Shown: positions 19,631 to 29,603 of the stretch, one piece after another | How positions within the stretch are numbered: position 1 is the stretch's first letter | How the letters are laid out: the number at the start of each line of letters is the position of its first letter | Assembly (NCBI GenBank): GCA_003216375.1 | Contig: QCIZ01000009.1 | Span: forward strand, 1-59,403 | From: Prochlorococcus sp. AG-402-O21 | Lineage (GTDB): Bacteria > Cyanobacteriota > Cyanobacteriia > PCC-6307 > Cyanobiaceae | DNA length: 59,403 nucleotides | Reading direction: 5' to 3' | Position numbers and translations under genes: made by a program | Notes under the pieces: generated by a model | Told to the model about the DNA's origin: nothing | Database searches by the model: none | Seen by the model: the letters and a program-made list of their open reading frames with translations, nothing else

Positions 19631-22248
19631 TTTTTAGACATTGGATCAGTATTTATTTGTTCATCAGTTGTGGATGATTCTTTTCCTTCTTCATCATTAA
19701 TTTGTTCTGGAGGGACCAAAACAACCTCCGACAACTTGTCACCATTATCAAGTTTCTGAATCCTTACCCCAGTTGCAGCTCTTGATTGTTGAGAAATTTT
19801 ATCTGCACTAGTTCTAACAATTACTCCCCTCTCACTAACTAATAATAATTCCTCTCCTTTACCTAGAACTCTTAGTCCTACAAGCTCATCACCGTCTTTT
19901 CTGAATTTTATCGCTCTTAGTCCCATTCCTGCCCTTTTTTGCAAGCGAAATTGAGTCACAGGGACTCTTTTCCCTAGTCCACTTCCAGAGGCCACAAGTA
20001 CCCAAGGGCCTTCTGATACTGATGATTCATCCTCAAGCTCATCTTGTACATCACTTTTATCAACATGGTCAGCCAACTCAGTTGATAAAACATCCATACT
20101 TACAAGAGAATCTCCAGACTTAAGATTCATTGACCTAACCCCTCTTGCTGATCTGCCTAATGGCCGTAATTCAGAATCATTCAATCTAAAATGGATTGTC
20201 ATTCCATTTTTGGAACCAATCAGAACACTGTCGCAAGATTCAGCTAGTCGAACCCAAGTCAAAGCATCGCCATCCTCTAAACCTATTGCAATTAATCCAT
20301 TTGCTCTAATCTTACTAAAAGATGAAAGAGGTGTTCTTTTTATAAAGCCCCCCCTCGTAAGCATTAATAAATAGTTTTCATCATCAAAAGAACTCACTGA
20401 AAGCAATGAGGTAATAGCTTCTTCCCTAGGAATTGGGAGCAATTGAACAATCGGAGTACCTTTTGCAGTTCTACTACATTGAGGAACTCTGTAAGCCGGA
20501 AGTGCATAAGCAACTCCTCTATCACTAAAAAGGAGAAGACTATCGTGATCATTACAACTAATAAATTTTTTCACTTCTTCCTCGCCTTGGCTTCTGGTTC
20601 CTGCTTTACCTCTAGTACCTCGACTCGTTGCTTCAAATTCATTAACAGGCATTCTCTTTAAGTAACCTGTCTCGGTCAACAAAACTACTGATCTCTCATT
20701 CGCAATTAAATCAATATCCTCAAGGCCTCCTCCCAGATCAAGAATTTCTGTTCTTCTGGGAGAATTATATTTTTCTTTAATTTCATTTAATTCTATTTTT
20801 GTTATTTCAAAAACCCTTTCTTTCTTATTTAAGATATCTTTTAAATCTATTATTTTGTCAACTAAAGCCTCATGTTCTAGTCTTATTTTATCTGCCTCTA
20901 AAGCGGTCAGTCTTCTTAGCTGCATCTGTAAAATAGCATCTGACTGAATATCTGTTAATCCATGCAGTTCTTGTAATTTACTTTTAGCAGTAGCAGAATC
21001 AGAGGCTGATCTAATAAGATTAATTATTTCATCTAGCTGATCCAAAGCCAATAATAAGCCTAACAATATATGATCTCTACTTTCTGCCTTCTTTAAAAGA
21101 TATTTAGTTCTTTTTTCAATTGTTTCTACTCTAAAATCTAAAAATACTTGCAACATCTTTCTCAGTGACAATGTAACTGGCTCACCATTAACTAATGCCA
21201 ACATATTTGCACTAAAATTAGTCTGTAAAGGAGTGAGCTTAAATAAATTATTTAAAACAACTTGAGGATATGAATCTCTTCTTAATTCAACAACAATTCT
21301 CATTCCATCTCTATCACTTTCATCCCTTATATCTGCAATGCCTTCAAGTTTTTTATCGTTGACCATATCAGCGATACGTTCTATTAATGCTGCTTTATTT
21401 GTTTGATAAGGAAGTTCAGTGATTATCACTGCATCCCTATCTGGTCTCCCTGGATTTTCAATAGTTTCTATTGCAGCAACTCCACGCATTGTTATTGAGC
21501 CTCTACCGGAAAGATATGTTTCCTTAATTCCACTTCTGCCAAGAATCTGCCCGCCAGTAGGGAAATCTGGACCTTTAATTATATTCATCAACTCTATTTC
21601 TTCTAACTCAGGATTAGCAATTAAGGCCATCAATCCATCAATCAATTCGACCAAATTATGGGGAGGTATGTTGGTTGCCATACCTACAGCTATTCCAGAC
21701 GAACCATTTAATAACAATTGAGGAATTCTTGCCGGCAATACTGTTGGTTCTTGAACAGATCCATCAAAATTATCTGCAAAATCAACTGTTTCAGATTCAA
21801 TATCTTCAAGCAAGCTATCAGTAGTTAAAGCTTGCAATCTTGATTCCGTATATCTCATTGCAGCAGGAGGATCATTATCAACAGATCCAAAATTTCCATG
21901 CCCATCAATCAGGGGCATCTGCATTGAAAAATCTTGCGCCATCCTTACCAATGCGTCATAAACGGCTGTATCGCCATGGGGATGGAATTTACCTAAAACT
22001 TCTCCAACTACACGTGCACATTTCCTGTATGGCCTATCACTAGTAAGTCCAAGCTCATACATGGCATATAGGATCCTTCGATGAACTGGCTTAAGTCCAT
22101 CTCTCGAATCAGGCAAAGCTCTCCCAACAATCACACTCATCGCGTATTCCAAATAGGAACGCGACATTTCGTTTCTTAAATCAGTCTGGATGATCCGATC
22201 ATCGGATTCCCCGGGACCAGCACTATTAGGCCCCAATGGATCAGCCAT
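19627..22248 (-). CDS. gyrA: DNA gyrase subunit A
   Basis: 873 aa if started at the ATG at 22248 (MADPLG...), preferred over an in-frame TTG 18 bp earlier because it matches the usual N-terminus. The breakage-reunion domain has [16 protein letters not shown] and catalytic Tyr133 in AAMRYTE. The C-terminal beta-pinwheel runs from about 510. With GyrB it introduces negative supercoils. The GyrA-box position reads SRGTRGKAG rather than the textbook QRRGGKG. The acidic tail is rich in Asp, Glu, Ser and Thr. Upstream partner of crtL. Confidence 0.95.
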   Translation of the reverse strand: MADPLGPNSAGPGESDDRIIQTDLRNEMSRSYLEYAMSVIVGRALPDSRDGLKPVHRRILYAMYELGLTSDRPYRKCARVVGEVLGKFHPHGDTAVYDALVRMAQDFSMQMPLIDGHGNFGSVDNDPPAAMRYTESRLQALTTDSLLEDIESETVDFADNFDGSVQEPTVLPARIPQLLLNGSSGIAVGMATNIPPHNLVELIDGLMALIANPELEEIELMNIIKGPDFPTGGQILGRSGIKETYLSGRGSITMRGVAAIETIENPGRPDRDAVIITELPYQTNKAALIERIADMVNDKKLEGIADIRDESDRDGMRIVVELRRDSYPQVVLNNLFKLTPLQTNFSANMLALVNGEPVTLSLRKMLQVFLDFRVETIEKRTKYLLKKAESRDHILLGLLLALDQLDEIINLIRSASDSATAKSKLQELHGLTDIQSDAILQMQLRRLTALEADKIRLEHEALVDKIIDLKDILNKKERVFEITKIELNEIKEKYNSPRRTEILDLGGGLEDIDLIANERSVVLLTETGYLKRMPVNEFEATSRGTRGKAGTRSQGEEEVKKFISCNDHDSLLLFSDRGVAYALPAYRVPQCSRTAKGTPIVQLLPIPREEAITSLLSVSSFDDENYLLMLTRGGFIKRTPLSSFSKIRANGLIAIGLEDGDALTWVRLAESCDSVLIGSKNGMTIHFRLNDSELRPLGRSARGVRSMNLKSGDSLVSMDVLSTELADHVDKSDVQDELEDESSVSEGPWVLVASGSGLGKRVPVTQFRLQKRAGMGLRAIKFRKDGDELVGLRVLGKGEELLLVSERGVIVRTSADKISQQSRAATGVRIQKLDNGDKLSEVVLVPPEQINDEEGKESSTTDEQINTDPMSKN

Positions 22249-22501
22249 ATATAAAGGTTTTACCAATTATAAGAACATCTGTGAATTAATAAACCTTTTA
22301 AAGTGAATAACCATATATCTGAAAGTAAATCACCTTTAACCAAATCAACTATTACAAAAAAATGAACTAAATCGACTCAAACCATTCCAAACTCATCTTC
22401 TTAATTAGCAAGAAAAAGCAAAATCTTGATTATCTATTCCCAACATTTGCTCAATTTGGCACTTCAGTTGGTAGTTTGACGAGAACTTATAAAATTTAGG
22501 T

Positions 22502-23665
22502 GTGAATATTCAACTAGGACGCACCAAAACTGTTCGAAGAGCCTACGGAATCGATGAGATTGCATTAGTTCCAGGAGGAAGAACAGTTGACCCTGAAATC
22601 ACAAAAACCAACTGGGAAATCGGTGGAATTGAAAGAGATATTCCCATAATCGCTAGTGCGATGGATGGAGTTGTGGACGTAAAGATGGCAGTCGCCCTGT
22701 CAAAGTTAGGAGCCCTAGGTGTTTTAAACCTAGAAGGAGTCCAAACTAGATATGAAAATCCAGAAGAAGTCCTAACTAAAATTCAATCAATTGGGAAAGA
22801 GGAATTTGTTCCTCTAATGCAAGAAATATATAAGCAACCGATAAAAGAAGAATTAATTTTAAAAAGAATTCAAGAAATAAAAAGAAGTGGGGGAATTGCA
22901 GCCGTAAGTGGAACCCCATTAGCTGCAATTAAATATAAAGACTTAGTCAAAGAATCAGAAGCAGACTTGTTTTTTTTACAGGCAACTGTTGTTTCTACAG
23001 AACACCTGGGCAAAGAAGGAAGTCAAAATCTTGACCTTTTTGATCTTTGCAAAAACATTGGAATGCCTGTTGCTGTAGGCAATTGCGTTACTTATGAAGT
23101 TTCTTTAAAACTTATGAGAGCAGGAGCCGCAGCAGTAATGGTTGGGATCGGACCTGGAGCAGCATGCACCTCAAGAGGTGTATTAGGTGTTGGCATCCCT
23201 CAAGCAACCGCTATCTCTGATTGCGCTTCTGCAAGAGATGCTTTTCAAAAAGAAAGCGGAAAGTATGTTCCAATTATTGCTGATGGTGGAATTATCACTG
23301 GTGGGGATATTTGCAAATGCTTAGCTTGTGGTGCCGACTCAGTTATGATTGGATCCCCAATTGCAAGATCTCAGGAAGCTCCTGGGAAAGGTTTTCATTG
23401 GGGAATGGCCACTCCAAGTCCTGTCCTACCTAGAGGGACAAGGATAAAAGTTGGTACTACAGGAAGTTTAAAAAGTATTCTATGTGGCCCTGCAATTCTT
23501 GATGATGGAACCCACAATTTACTAGGAGCCATCAAAACCTCTATGGGAACTCTAGGTGCTACGGATATCAAAGAAATGCAAAAAGTTGAGGTAGTTGTTG
23601 CACCTTCTTTGTTAACAGAAGGAAAAGTTTACCAAAAGGCACAACAACTTGGAATGGGAAAATAA
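22502..23665 (+). CDS. guaB3: GuaB3-family IMP dehydrogenase-like protein
   Basis: 387 aa from GTG. It begins with LGRTKTVRRAYGIDEIALVPGG, has IIASAMDGVVD and the catalytic loop GPGAACTSRGVLGVGIPQ, and lacks the CBS (Bateman) insertion of classical IMPDH, as expected for the GuaB3 group found in cyanobacteria and actinobacteria. Probable reaction: IMP to XMP in GTP synthesis, or a closely related reaction. The gene order guaB3-Yfr1-trxA is a landmark of marine cyanobacteria. Confidence 0.9.
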   Translation: MNIQLGRTKTVRRAYGIDEIALVPGGRTVDPEITKTNWEIGGIERDIPIIASAMDGVVDVKMAVALSKLGALGVLNLEGVQTRYENPEEVLTKIQSIGKEEFVPLMQEIYKQPIKEELILKRIQEIKRSGGIAAVSGTPLAAIKYKDLVKESEADLFFLQATVVSTEHLGKEGSQNLDLFDLCKNIGMPVAVGNCVTYEVSLKLMRAGAAAVMVGIGPGAACTSRGVLGVGIPQATAISDCASARDAFQKESGKYVPIIADGGIITGGDICKCLACGADSVMIGSPIARSQEAPGKGFHWGMATPSPVLPRGTRIKVGTTGSLKSILCGPAILDDGTHNLLGAIKTSMGTLGATDIKEMQKVEVVVAPSLLTEGKVYQKAQQLGMGK

Positions 23666-23700
23666 AGATACCGAAAGATTTCAGAATTAAATACAATCGC

Positions 23701-23706
23701 TAGAAT
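23701..23706 (+). promoter_or_regulatory. -10 element of the Yfr1 promoter
   Basis: TAGAAT ends six bases before the first base of the Yfr1 5' hairpin, the right spacing for a sigma-70 -10 box and a start at about 23712-23713. No convincing -35 hexamer is visible, which is common in Prochlorococcus. Confidence 0.6.
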
Positions 23707-23711
23707 TAATA

Positions 23712-23772
23712 AGTGAGAGCCTTAGCTCTCACGCTCCTCACACACAAAAATGCTCGACATGTTCGGGCTTTT
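23712..23772 (+). ncRNA. yfr1: Yfr1 small regulatory RNA
   Basis: About 60 nt. The 5' hairpin has perfect 8-bp arms GTGAGAGC (23713-23720) and GCTCTCAC (23725-23732) with a CTTA loop. It is followed by the unpaired conserved core CTCCTCACAC, an A-rich spacer, and a second hairpin (23752-23757 with 23763-23768) running into TTTT, the terminator. This arrangement and the position between guaB3 and trxA are diagnostic for Yfr1, an abundant cyanobacterial RNA known to act on outer-membrane protein mRNAs through the unpaired core. The base before CTCC is G here instead of the A usually quoted. Confidence 0.92.
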
Positions 23773-23852
23773 CTTATTAAAATCACTCAAATCAATATTC
23801 AAACTTCGTTTAAAAATGGCAGAAAAGCTTTTTATAGGCAAAATACAATTGT

Positions 23853-23858
23853 TATGAT
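23853..23858 (+). promoter_or_regulatory. Candidate -10 box for trxA
   Basis: TATGAT lies 23 bp before the trxA start codon, giving a predicted short leader. There is no matching -35. It supports separate transcription of trxA after the Yfr1 terminator. Confidence 0.4.
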
Positions 23859-23881
23859 CTAGTTCTTAAGACTCCTAAGGT

Positions 23882-24205
23882 ATGTCCACAGCTTCTGCAG
23901 TAACTGATTCCTCTTTCGAACAAGAAGTCCTCCAGAGCGACGTGCCTGTTTTGGTTGATTTTTGGGCACCATGGTGCGGACCCTGCAGGATGGTTGCGCC
24001 AATTGTTGAAGAAATTTCAAAAGATTTTGAAGGCAAAATAAAAGTTTTCAAATTAAACACCGATGAGAACCCCAATGTCGCTAGTCAATATGGGATAAGA
24101 AGCATACCAACTTTAATGATCTTTAAAGGAGGGCAGAAAGTCGATACTGTTGTTGGTGCAGTTCCTAAAGCAACCCTCTCTGGAACAATATCCAAGCATC
24201 TTTAA
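23882..24205 (+). CDS. trxA: Thioredoxin (m-type)
   Basis: 107 aa from ATG, with AAGG just upstream. The active site WCGPC sits in [13 protein letters not shown], followed by [13 protein letters not shown] with the conserved cis-Pro. It is a cytosolic disulfide reductase that receives electrons from photosystem I via ferredoxin-thioredoxin reductase and regulates carbon-metabolism enzymes; OpcA/Zwf are among known targets in cyanobacteria. Confidence 0.96.
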   Translation: MSTASAVTDSSFEQEVLQSDVPVLVDFWAPWCGPCRMVAPIVEEISKDFEGKIKVFKLNTDENPNVASQYGIRSIPTLMIFKGGQKVDTVVGAVPKATLSGTISKHL

Positions 24206-24263
24206 TTTCTAATTAAAGATTTTATCTCTCAGAGACCTATCAAATAATTTAAAGGCAAATCTA

Positions 24264-24893
24264 TTGGCAAAAATTGGATTAATAGATTATGGAATGGGTA
24301 ATCTTTTTTCCGTTCAACAAGCTTTTAAAAGGGTTAATCAACCTTTAGATATTATTCGAGATATCAAATCACTTCGCTCTTGTGATGCTCTAATTCTTCC
24401 TGGAGTAGGTGCTTTTGATCCTGCTATGAATAATTTAAGAAAAACTGATTTAATTCCTTCAATAACTAACTGGATAAATAACGGTAAGCCACTTATTGGG
24501 ATTTGCTTAGGTCTTCAACTTTTATTTGAGACTAGTGATGAGGGAAATTCAAAAGGTTTAGGAGTTATAAAAGGGCATATTCGCAAATTACCCCAAGAAA
24601 AAAATGAGAGAATACCTCATATTGGCTGGTCTCCAATATATAAAATAAACGAGTGTCCTATTTTAGAAAACTATCCTGATTCTAATTGGATGTATTTCGT
24701 CCATTCTTATTCAGCGTGTCCTTACGAACAAAAAAACATCGTAGCTACGACAAAATTTGGGAAAACTGACGTTTCATCAATTGTGTGGCATAAGAATACT
24801 GGTGCATGTCAATTTCATCCCGAAAAATCTGGAATCGCAGGACAAAAACTTATTGTTAATTGGCTTAAATGGTTAAAAAGAACGACATTTTAG
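24264..24893 (+). CDS. hisH: Imidazole glycerol phosphate synthase, glutaminase subunit
   Basis: 209 aa from TTG, supported by AAAGG eight bases upstream. It is a class I glutamine amidotransferase with the nucleophile Cys in GICLGLQLLF, the N-terminal LIDYGMGNL typical of HisH, and a C-terminal His-Glu pair in CQFHPEKSG. It supplies ammonia to HisF for imidazole ring formation in histidine synthesis. Probably co-transcribed with rsmD, whose TTG lies 2 bp after the stop. Confidence 0.95.
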   Translation: MAKIGLIDYGMGNLFSVQQAFKRVNQPLDIIRDIKSLRSCDALILPGVGAFDPAMNNLRKTDLIPSITNWINNGKPLIGICLGLQLLFETSDEGNSKGLGVIKGHIRKLPQEKNERIPHIGWSPIYKINECPILENYPDSNWMYFVHSYSACPYEQKNIVATTKFGKTDVSSIVWHKNTGACQFHPEKSGIAGQKLIVNWLKWLKRTTF

Positions 24894-24894
24894 T

Positions 24895-25530
24895 TTGAAA
24901 GGTAAACTTAAACTTATTTCGGGGAAAAGGATAGAAAGTCCTTTAAACCCAAAGACAAGACCTACTTCCTCTAAAGTAAGAGAGGCAATCATTAATATTA
25001 TTGGGAAAAAACTCGAAGAAGCAAGTTGGCTAGATCTATGTAGTGGGAGTGGAGCAATGGCATGTGAAGCTCTTCAAAGAGGTGTAAAAAGGATTCTTGC
25101 AATTGAGAAACAGAGGGAAACAGCAAGAACATGCAAGAGAAACCTTATCGAGGTATCAAATACGATGGATCATTCAATACATGTTGAAGTCATCTGCAAT
25201 GAATTGATCTCATTTCTTAAAAAAGGGCCCAAAAACAAAACAATTGGATTTACCAAAGATTCTCTAGTTCCTGATACAAAGTTTGATTTTGTTTTTCTTG
25301 ATCCTCCTTACGAGTCTGGGTTATATGAACTTTCTCAAGAACTTTTATTGTCTAAACAATGGATTAAAAAATCAACTATTTTAATATGCGAATGCTCGTC
25401 AAAATCAATGCCAAGAATACATAATGGTTGGAAATTAAATAAAGAGAAATTTTATGGAAACACCTCTCTTCTTTTTCTTATTCCCAATCAGGCATTGAAC
25501 TGCTTCGACGATACTGATTCCATGCACTAA
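24895..25530 (+). CDS. rsmD: 16S rRNA (guanine966-N2)-methyltransferase RsmD
   Basis: 211 aa from TTG. Family motifs are [16 protein letters not shown], the SAM site [19 protein letters not shown], and the catalytic FVFLDPPYE. It methylates 16S rRNA during 30S assembly. The 3' end overlaps petG, on the opposite strand, by 53 bp. Confidence 0.92.
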
Positions 25531-25597
25531 CAAAAAGACCTAATAAAGTTATGGGAACAAGTCCAAGAACAATCCCACATAGGAGAGGCTCAATCAT
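25478..25597 (-). CDS. petG: Cytochrome b6f complex subunit PetG
   Basis: 39 aa. Read on the minus strand from an ATG at 25597 to a TAA at 25478-25480. It starts [20 protein letters not shown] and continues through [10 protein letters not shown], an unmistakable PetG. The single N-terminal membrane helix is a structural subunit of cytochrome b6f. The last 53 bp of coding sequence are antisense to the end of rsmD, and it is divergent from cytM. Confidence 0.95.
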
Positions 25598-25653
25598 TGG
25601 CTCGCATTTCTCATGATTACTAGCAACGATTCTTTCATGTCAAAGAGGTTTTA

Positions 25654-26046
25654 GTGAATACTCCGTCATCAAAAGCATTAATTAATAAGGATCAAAAGAT
25701 TAGCTCTTGGCGAATATTCTTATTATCTACTGCCATTGTTGCCTTCATTATCCTTCTTTGGACTATTGGAAGTTTTAAACAAGATCCTTTCATAACTGAA
25801 ACTTTATCTATTCAAGGTGAAGCTTTATCTGGAAGCAAATTATTCAAAATCAATTGTGTGGGTTGCCATGGGATTTCCGCTCAAGGGTTTGTCGGGCCCG
25901 ACTTACACGAAGTAACACAAGAAATGAGTGATAAAAAAATTGTTAATCAAGTTATTCGGGGATTGACTCCACCAATGCCAAGTTTTGAAATTGACCCTGA
26001 ATCAATGGCTGACCTATTGGCATATATGCACTCTCTCAATAAATAG
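25654..26046 (+). CDS. cytM: Cytochrome c-M
   Basis: 130 aa from GTG. The membrane helix or uncleaved signal spans about 20-40. The haem site CVGCH is at residues 68-72 and a probable axial Met lies in PPMPSF (108). Size and layout match cytochrome cM, a low-abundance cyanobacterial c-type cytochrome implicated in respiratory or stress electron flow. It lies between divergent petG and a coupled methyltransferase gene whose GTG shares the final G of its stop codon. Confidence 0.88.
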   Translation: MNTPSSKALINKDQKISSWRIFLLSTAIVAFIILLWTIGSFKQDPFITETLSIQGEALSGSKLFKINCVGCHGISAQGFVGPDLHEVTQEMSDKKIVNQVIRGLTPPMPSFEIDPESMADLLAYMHSLNK

Positions 26047-26783
26047 TGGCTAATAAAAAGACTCTAGTAGTAGTACTTGTTGAGCCATCAGGGCCCATCA
26101 ATGTTGGGAGCGTTGCAAGACTATGTGAAAACTTTAGTGTTCAGGAATTAAGACTGGTTTCTCCTAAATGCGATTATTTAGCGCAAGAAGCAAAGAAAAT
26201 GGCTGTCAGAGGATTAAAAATATTAGAAAAAGCTATTGTACATAAAGAAATAAATTCAGCACTTTCAGACTGCTCTAGAGTTATTGCTACTTGCGGAAGA
26301 AAAGAGCATGGAGATATTCCGCTTAATTCAAATAAAGAAGCACTTTGCTGGGCTCTTAAATCAGAAAGAGAAGAAAAAATAGCTCTAGTTTTTGGAAGGG
26401 AAGATCGAGGTTTATCTAACGAAGAGCTTCTAAAAGCTAATAAAGTAATTAGTCTTAATACAAGTGAAAATTATCCATCATTAAATCTTTCGCATGCAGT
26501 AGCGATTGTTCTTCATCAATTCAATCAATTTAATGAGATTGGTTTATTAAAAACCAATAATAAAACAAGCTATCCTACTAATTTAACTAAATTAGAAGAT
26601 TGTATTAATGATGCAGGTAGTCTTTTGCTTGATATTGGTTTCTTAATGAAACATACTTATGAAGCTAAAATGGCGAAAATCAAAAAGTTGCTAATAAGAG
26701 GGGAGATAAAAGATGATGAAGTTGCACTAATTAGAGGAATAATTAGCCAAGCAAGATGGAAAATTAAAAATAAAAATGATTAA
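26046..26783 (+). CDS. tRNA/rRNA 2'-O-methyltransferase, TrmJ/TrmH (SPOUT) family
   Basis: 245 aa from GTG, overlapping the cytM stop by one base. It has the SPOUT knot elements VVLVEPSGPINVGSVAR, ALVFGREDRGLSNEEL and SLNLSHAVAIVLHQF. The C-terminal helical extension (about 175-245) fits TrmJ (tRNA position 32 methylation) better than TrmH. SAM-dependent and cytosolic. Confidence 0.85.
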   Translation: MANKKTLVVVLVEPSGPINVGSVARLCENFSVQELRLVSPKCDYLAQEAKKMAVRGLKILEKAIVHKEINSALSDCSRVIATCGRKEHGDIPLNSNKEALCWALKSEREEKIALVFGREDRGLSNEELLKANKVISLNTSENYPSLNLSHAVAIVLHQFNQFNEIGLLKTNNKTSYPTNLTKLEDCINDAGSLLLDIGFLMKHTYEAKMAKIKKLLIRGEIKDDEVALIRGIISQARWKIKNKND

Positions 26784-26835
26784 TTAAGATAACAAGCTAC
26801 AATAAAAGGAAAGATCTATAATCATTAATTTAAAA

Positions 26836-27909
26836 GTGAAAAGTCACCTCAAGTTAATAACAAATATATTATTAACTAGCATAGGTTTATCTGTTTTACT
26901 TGGGACCTTCCTACGAATTTCTGGTCCTATTAATCAAAGCAATAAAATAAACAAAGTAATTAGAAAAGCAGGTAAATCAAAAAGATCCTTTGAGAAAGAA
27001 TTACTAAGTAGAAAGTCCAATTTATCATTGTTTTATAATGATAAATTACAAAGATTTGAAAGACTAGAAGAATTAATTAAAAAATGGGAAAATCTTATAC
27101 TTAAACATCCAGATCTAAATGTTAGCGCTTTTTTCCTATCATTAGATAATGAAGTCTATGCAGAAATAAAATCTGACCTTAAGCTATCTGCAGCAAGCAG
27201 TATTAAGGTACCTATTCTAATCGTTTTACTTAGAATGCTTGAGGAAGAAGAAATATTTTGGAATGAGAAATTGATACTTACAGAAGATTTAATTGGTAGC
27301 GGTTCAGGCTGGATGGCCTATCAAGAGATTGGCGAGGAATTCCATATTTTTGAAGTGGCATCTGAAATGATTAGGGTTAGTGATAATACAGCAACTAATT
27401 TACTAATAAAGAGAATAGGAGGAATCAACACGGTCAATCAAAAATTCAAAGAAATTGGCTTAAAAAATACAAAAATAAATAACTATCTTCCTGATCTAGA
27501 TGGAACAAATCTTACATCAACAAGGGATCTTTCTTTAGCAATAGCTCTTGTAGATAAAGGTTATCTTCTTAATGTTAGATCAAGAGATATTTTTAGAGGA
27601 ATAATGCAAAAATCAAAAACCAACACATTAATACCCTCTGGAATTTTAAGAGGTCTTGGGAAAAAGTCTCAAGACATTGACTACCATCTTTCATTAAAAG
27701 GTTATTTAGTTCACAATAAAACTGGTGACATTGGAATCTCCTATTCAGATACCGCTTTAATTCAAACTCCTCATAATTCCACTTCATTTGCCAGTTTTAT
27801 AGTTAAAGGTCCATTTAACGATCCAAGATCTCCTGAGTTGATAAGAAATTTATCAGCAGAACTAGTCCCCTTTTTAGTGCCCGATCAAAAATCAAGTAGT
27901 CAAAATTAA
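26836..27909 (+). CDS. Class A beta-lactamase-fold serine hydrolase, membrane-anchored
   Basis: 357 aa from GTG. An N-terminal hydrophobic anchor (about 7-27) precedes a long charged linker. The penicillin-binding fold carries SSIK (Ser121, Lys124), SDN (181-183) and KTG (294-296), the three canonical motifs. The omega-loop motif ExxLN with its deacylating Glu is not evident: around residue 220 the sequence reads DLDGTN. It may therefore act on cell-wall peptides or other amides rather than as an efficient beta-lactamase. Exported, probably periplasmic. Confidence 0.82.
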   Translation: MKSHLKLITNILLTSIGLSVLLGTFLRISGPINQSNKINKVIRKAGKSKRSFEKELLSRKSNLSLFYNDKLQRFERLEELIKKWENLILKHPDLNVSAFFLSLDNEVYAEIKSDLKLSAASSIKVPILIVLLRMLEEEEIFWNEKLILTEDLIGSGSGWMAYQEIGEEFHIFEVASEMIRVSDNTATNLLIKRIGGINTVNQKFKEIGLKNTKINNYLPDLDGTNLTSTRDLSLAIALVDKGYLLNVRSRDIFRGIMQKSKTNTLIPSGILRGLGKKSQDIDYHLSLKGYLVHNKTGDIGISYSDTALIQTPHNSTSFASFIVKGPFNDPRSPELIRNLSAELVPFLVPDQKSSSQN

Positions 27910-28020
27910 AGTTTTTCCTGGCTTAAATAAACTTTTGCTTTTCATTATCATTTTTTTTTTGAACTTTATCAATCTAAAGTGGCCTGCTTATGAAACAATC
28001 TTGATAATGGTACTAAGAAA

Positions 28021-29109
28021 GTGAGTTCAACTAGAAAACGCAGAGTTTTTCCATTCACCTCAGTGATTGGACAGGAAGAAATGAAGCTAGCACTTCTTTT
28101 AAATGTTATTGACCCGAGAATTGGCGGAGTAATGATAATGGGTGATAGAGGCACTGGGAAGTCCACTACCATAAGAGCACTTGCAGATCTTTTACCTGCT
28201 ATCGAAGTCGTTGAAGGAGATCCCTATAACAGCTCTCTTGATGATCCAGACCTACAAAGCAATGACGTTAGAGAGAGAATAGACAGCGGTAGTGACATCC
28301 AAAAAGCGGAGAAACAAGTACCGATGATTGATCTACCATTAGGTGCTACTGAGGACAGACTTTGTGGAACTATTGATATTGAAAAGGCTCTTAGTGAAGG
28401 TGTTAGAGCTTTTGAACCAGGACTCCTAGCGAAAGCAAATAGGGGATTGCTATATGTTGACGAAGTTAACTTGCTAGATGATCATCTTGTTGACGTACTT
28501 CTTGACTCTGCTGCGTCTGGCTGGAATACAGTTGAACGCGAAGGTATATCTGTTCGACATCCTGCAAGGTTTGTACTTATTGGTTCAGGCAACCCTGAGG
28601 AAGGAGAATTAAGGCCACAGCTACTTGATCGATTTGGAATGAGCGTAGAGGTAAGAACCGTAAGAGAAGCAAAACTTCGCGTTCAAGTTGTTGATCAACG
28701 CACAGCGTTTGATGAGAATCCTGACTCCTTTAGCGATTCGGTACAGGGGAAACAAGACACTCTTCAACAAAAAGTTGTTGATGCCCAAAATTTACTTCAT
28801 GAGGTTTCTATCGATGAAGATCTCAGACTTAGAATTTCTGCTGTTTGCGGTGAACTTGATGTTGATGGCCTTAGAGGAGATATTGTTACCAATAGGGCAG
28901 CTAGAGCTCTCGCAGCATTTGAAGGAAGAAAAGAGGTGACTGAAGAAGATATTGCTAGGGTTGTCTCAACAGCTTTAAGGCATAGACTTCGAAAAGATCC
29001 TCTTGAAACAGTTGATTCTGGAGATAGAGTAATAAAAGCTTTTTGCAAAGTATTTGAGAAAAATGAAAGTGACGATGTATCTGAATTTGAACTGGCTACA
29101 AAAAATTAA
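28021..29109 (+). CDS. chlI: Magnesium chelatase ATPase subunit I
   Basis: 362 aa from GTG. AAA+ signatures are [11 protein letters not shown] (Walker A) and [16 protein letters not shown] (Walker B), with the ChlI helix insert DPDLQSND and sensor segment [19 protein letters not shown]. With ChlD and ChlH it inserts Mg2+ into protoporphyrin IX, the first committed step of (divinyl) chlorophyll synthesis. The stop directly abuts the ruvC GTG start. Confidence 0.96.
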   Translation: MSSTRKRRVFPFTSVIGQEEMKLALLLNVIDPRIGGVMIMGDRGTGKSTTIRALADLLPAIEVVEGDPYNSSLDDPDLQSNDVRERIDSGSDIQKAEKQVPMIDLPLGATEDRLCGTIDIEKALSEGVRAFEPGLLAKANRGLLYVDEVNLLDDHLVDVLLDSAASGWNTVEREGISVRHPARFVLIGSGNPEEGELRPQLLDRFGMSVEVRTVREAKLRVQVVDQRTAFDENPDSFSDSVQGKQDTLQQKVVDAQNLLHEVSIDEDLRLRISAVCGELDVDGLRGDIVTNRAARALAAFEGRKEVTEEDIARVVSTALRHRLRKDPLETVDSGDRVIKAFCKVFEKNESDDVSEFELATKN

Positions 29110-29574
29110 GTGCGCATAATTGGAATAGATCCAGGATTAGCAAGAGTTGGTTATGGAATTATTGATGAGATAAAAGGAAAGAAAATAATGCTTGATTGTG
29201 GAATCATAGAAACGAAGTCAAAACAAAAAGAAGAAAATAGACTCGTAGAAATTTCAAATGATTTAAGCTCAATAATAAACAAGTGGCATCCAAGTTCTGC
29301 AGCGGTAGAAAAGTTTTTTTTCTATCGCTCAAGCACGACAATTAGTGTTGTCCAAGCTCGCGGAGTTATAATGATGACTTTAGGAAAGCACAATCTTCCA
29401 ATTCAAGAATTTCCACCAATGCAAATAAAACTTGCTGTTACTGGATATGGTCATTCGGATAAAGATGAGGTTTTGAGTTCTGTGATGAATGAACTTAATA
29501 TCACTTCCCCGCCAAAACCGGATGATGCTGCAGATGCACTCGCAATTGCTCTGACTGGAATCTATCTTAAATAG
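29110..29574 (+). CDS. ruvC: Holliday junction resolvase RuvC
   Basis: 154 aa from GTG immediately after chlI. Catalytic acids are visible in [13 protein letters not shown] (Asp7 region), AVEKFFF (Glu) and the C-terminal [13 protein letters not shown] (Asp-Asp). It is a RNase H-fold endonuclease that cleaves four-way junctions with RuvAB. Normal family length. Confidence 0.95.
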   Translation: MRIIGIDPGLARVGYGIIDEIKGKKIMLDCGIIETKSKQKEENRLVEISNDLSSIINKWHPSSAAVEKFFFYRSSTTISVVQARGVIMMTLGKHNLPIQEFPPMQIKLAVTGYGHSDKDEVLSSVMNELNITSPPKPDDAADALAIALTGIYLK

Positions 29575-29603
29575 TTCAACTCAAATTCAGAATATTCTAG
29601 TTC

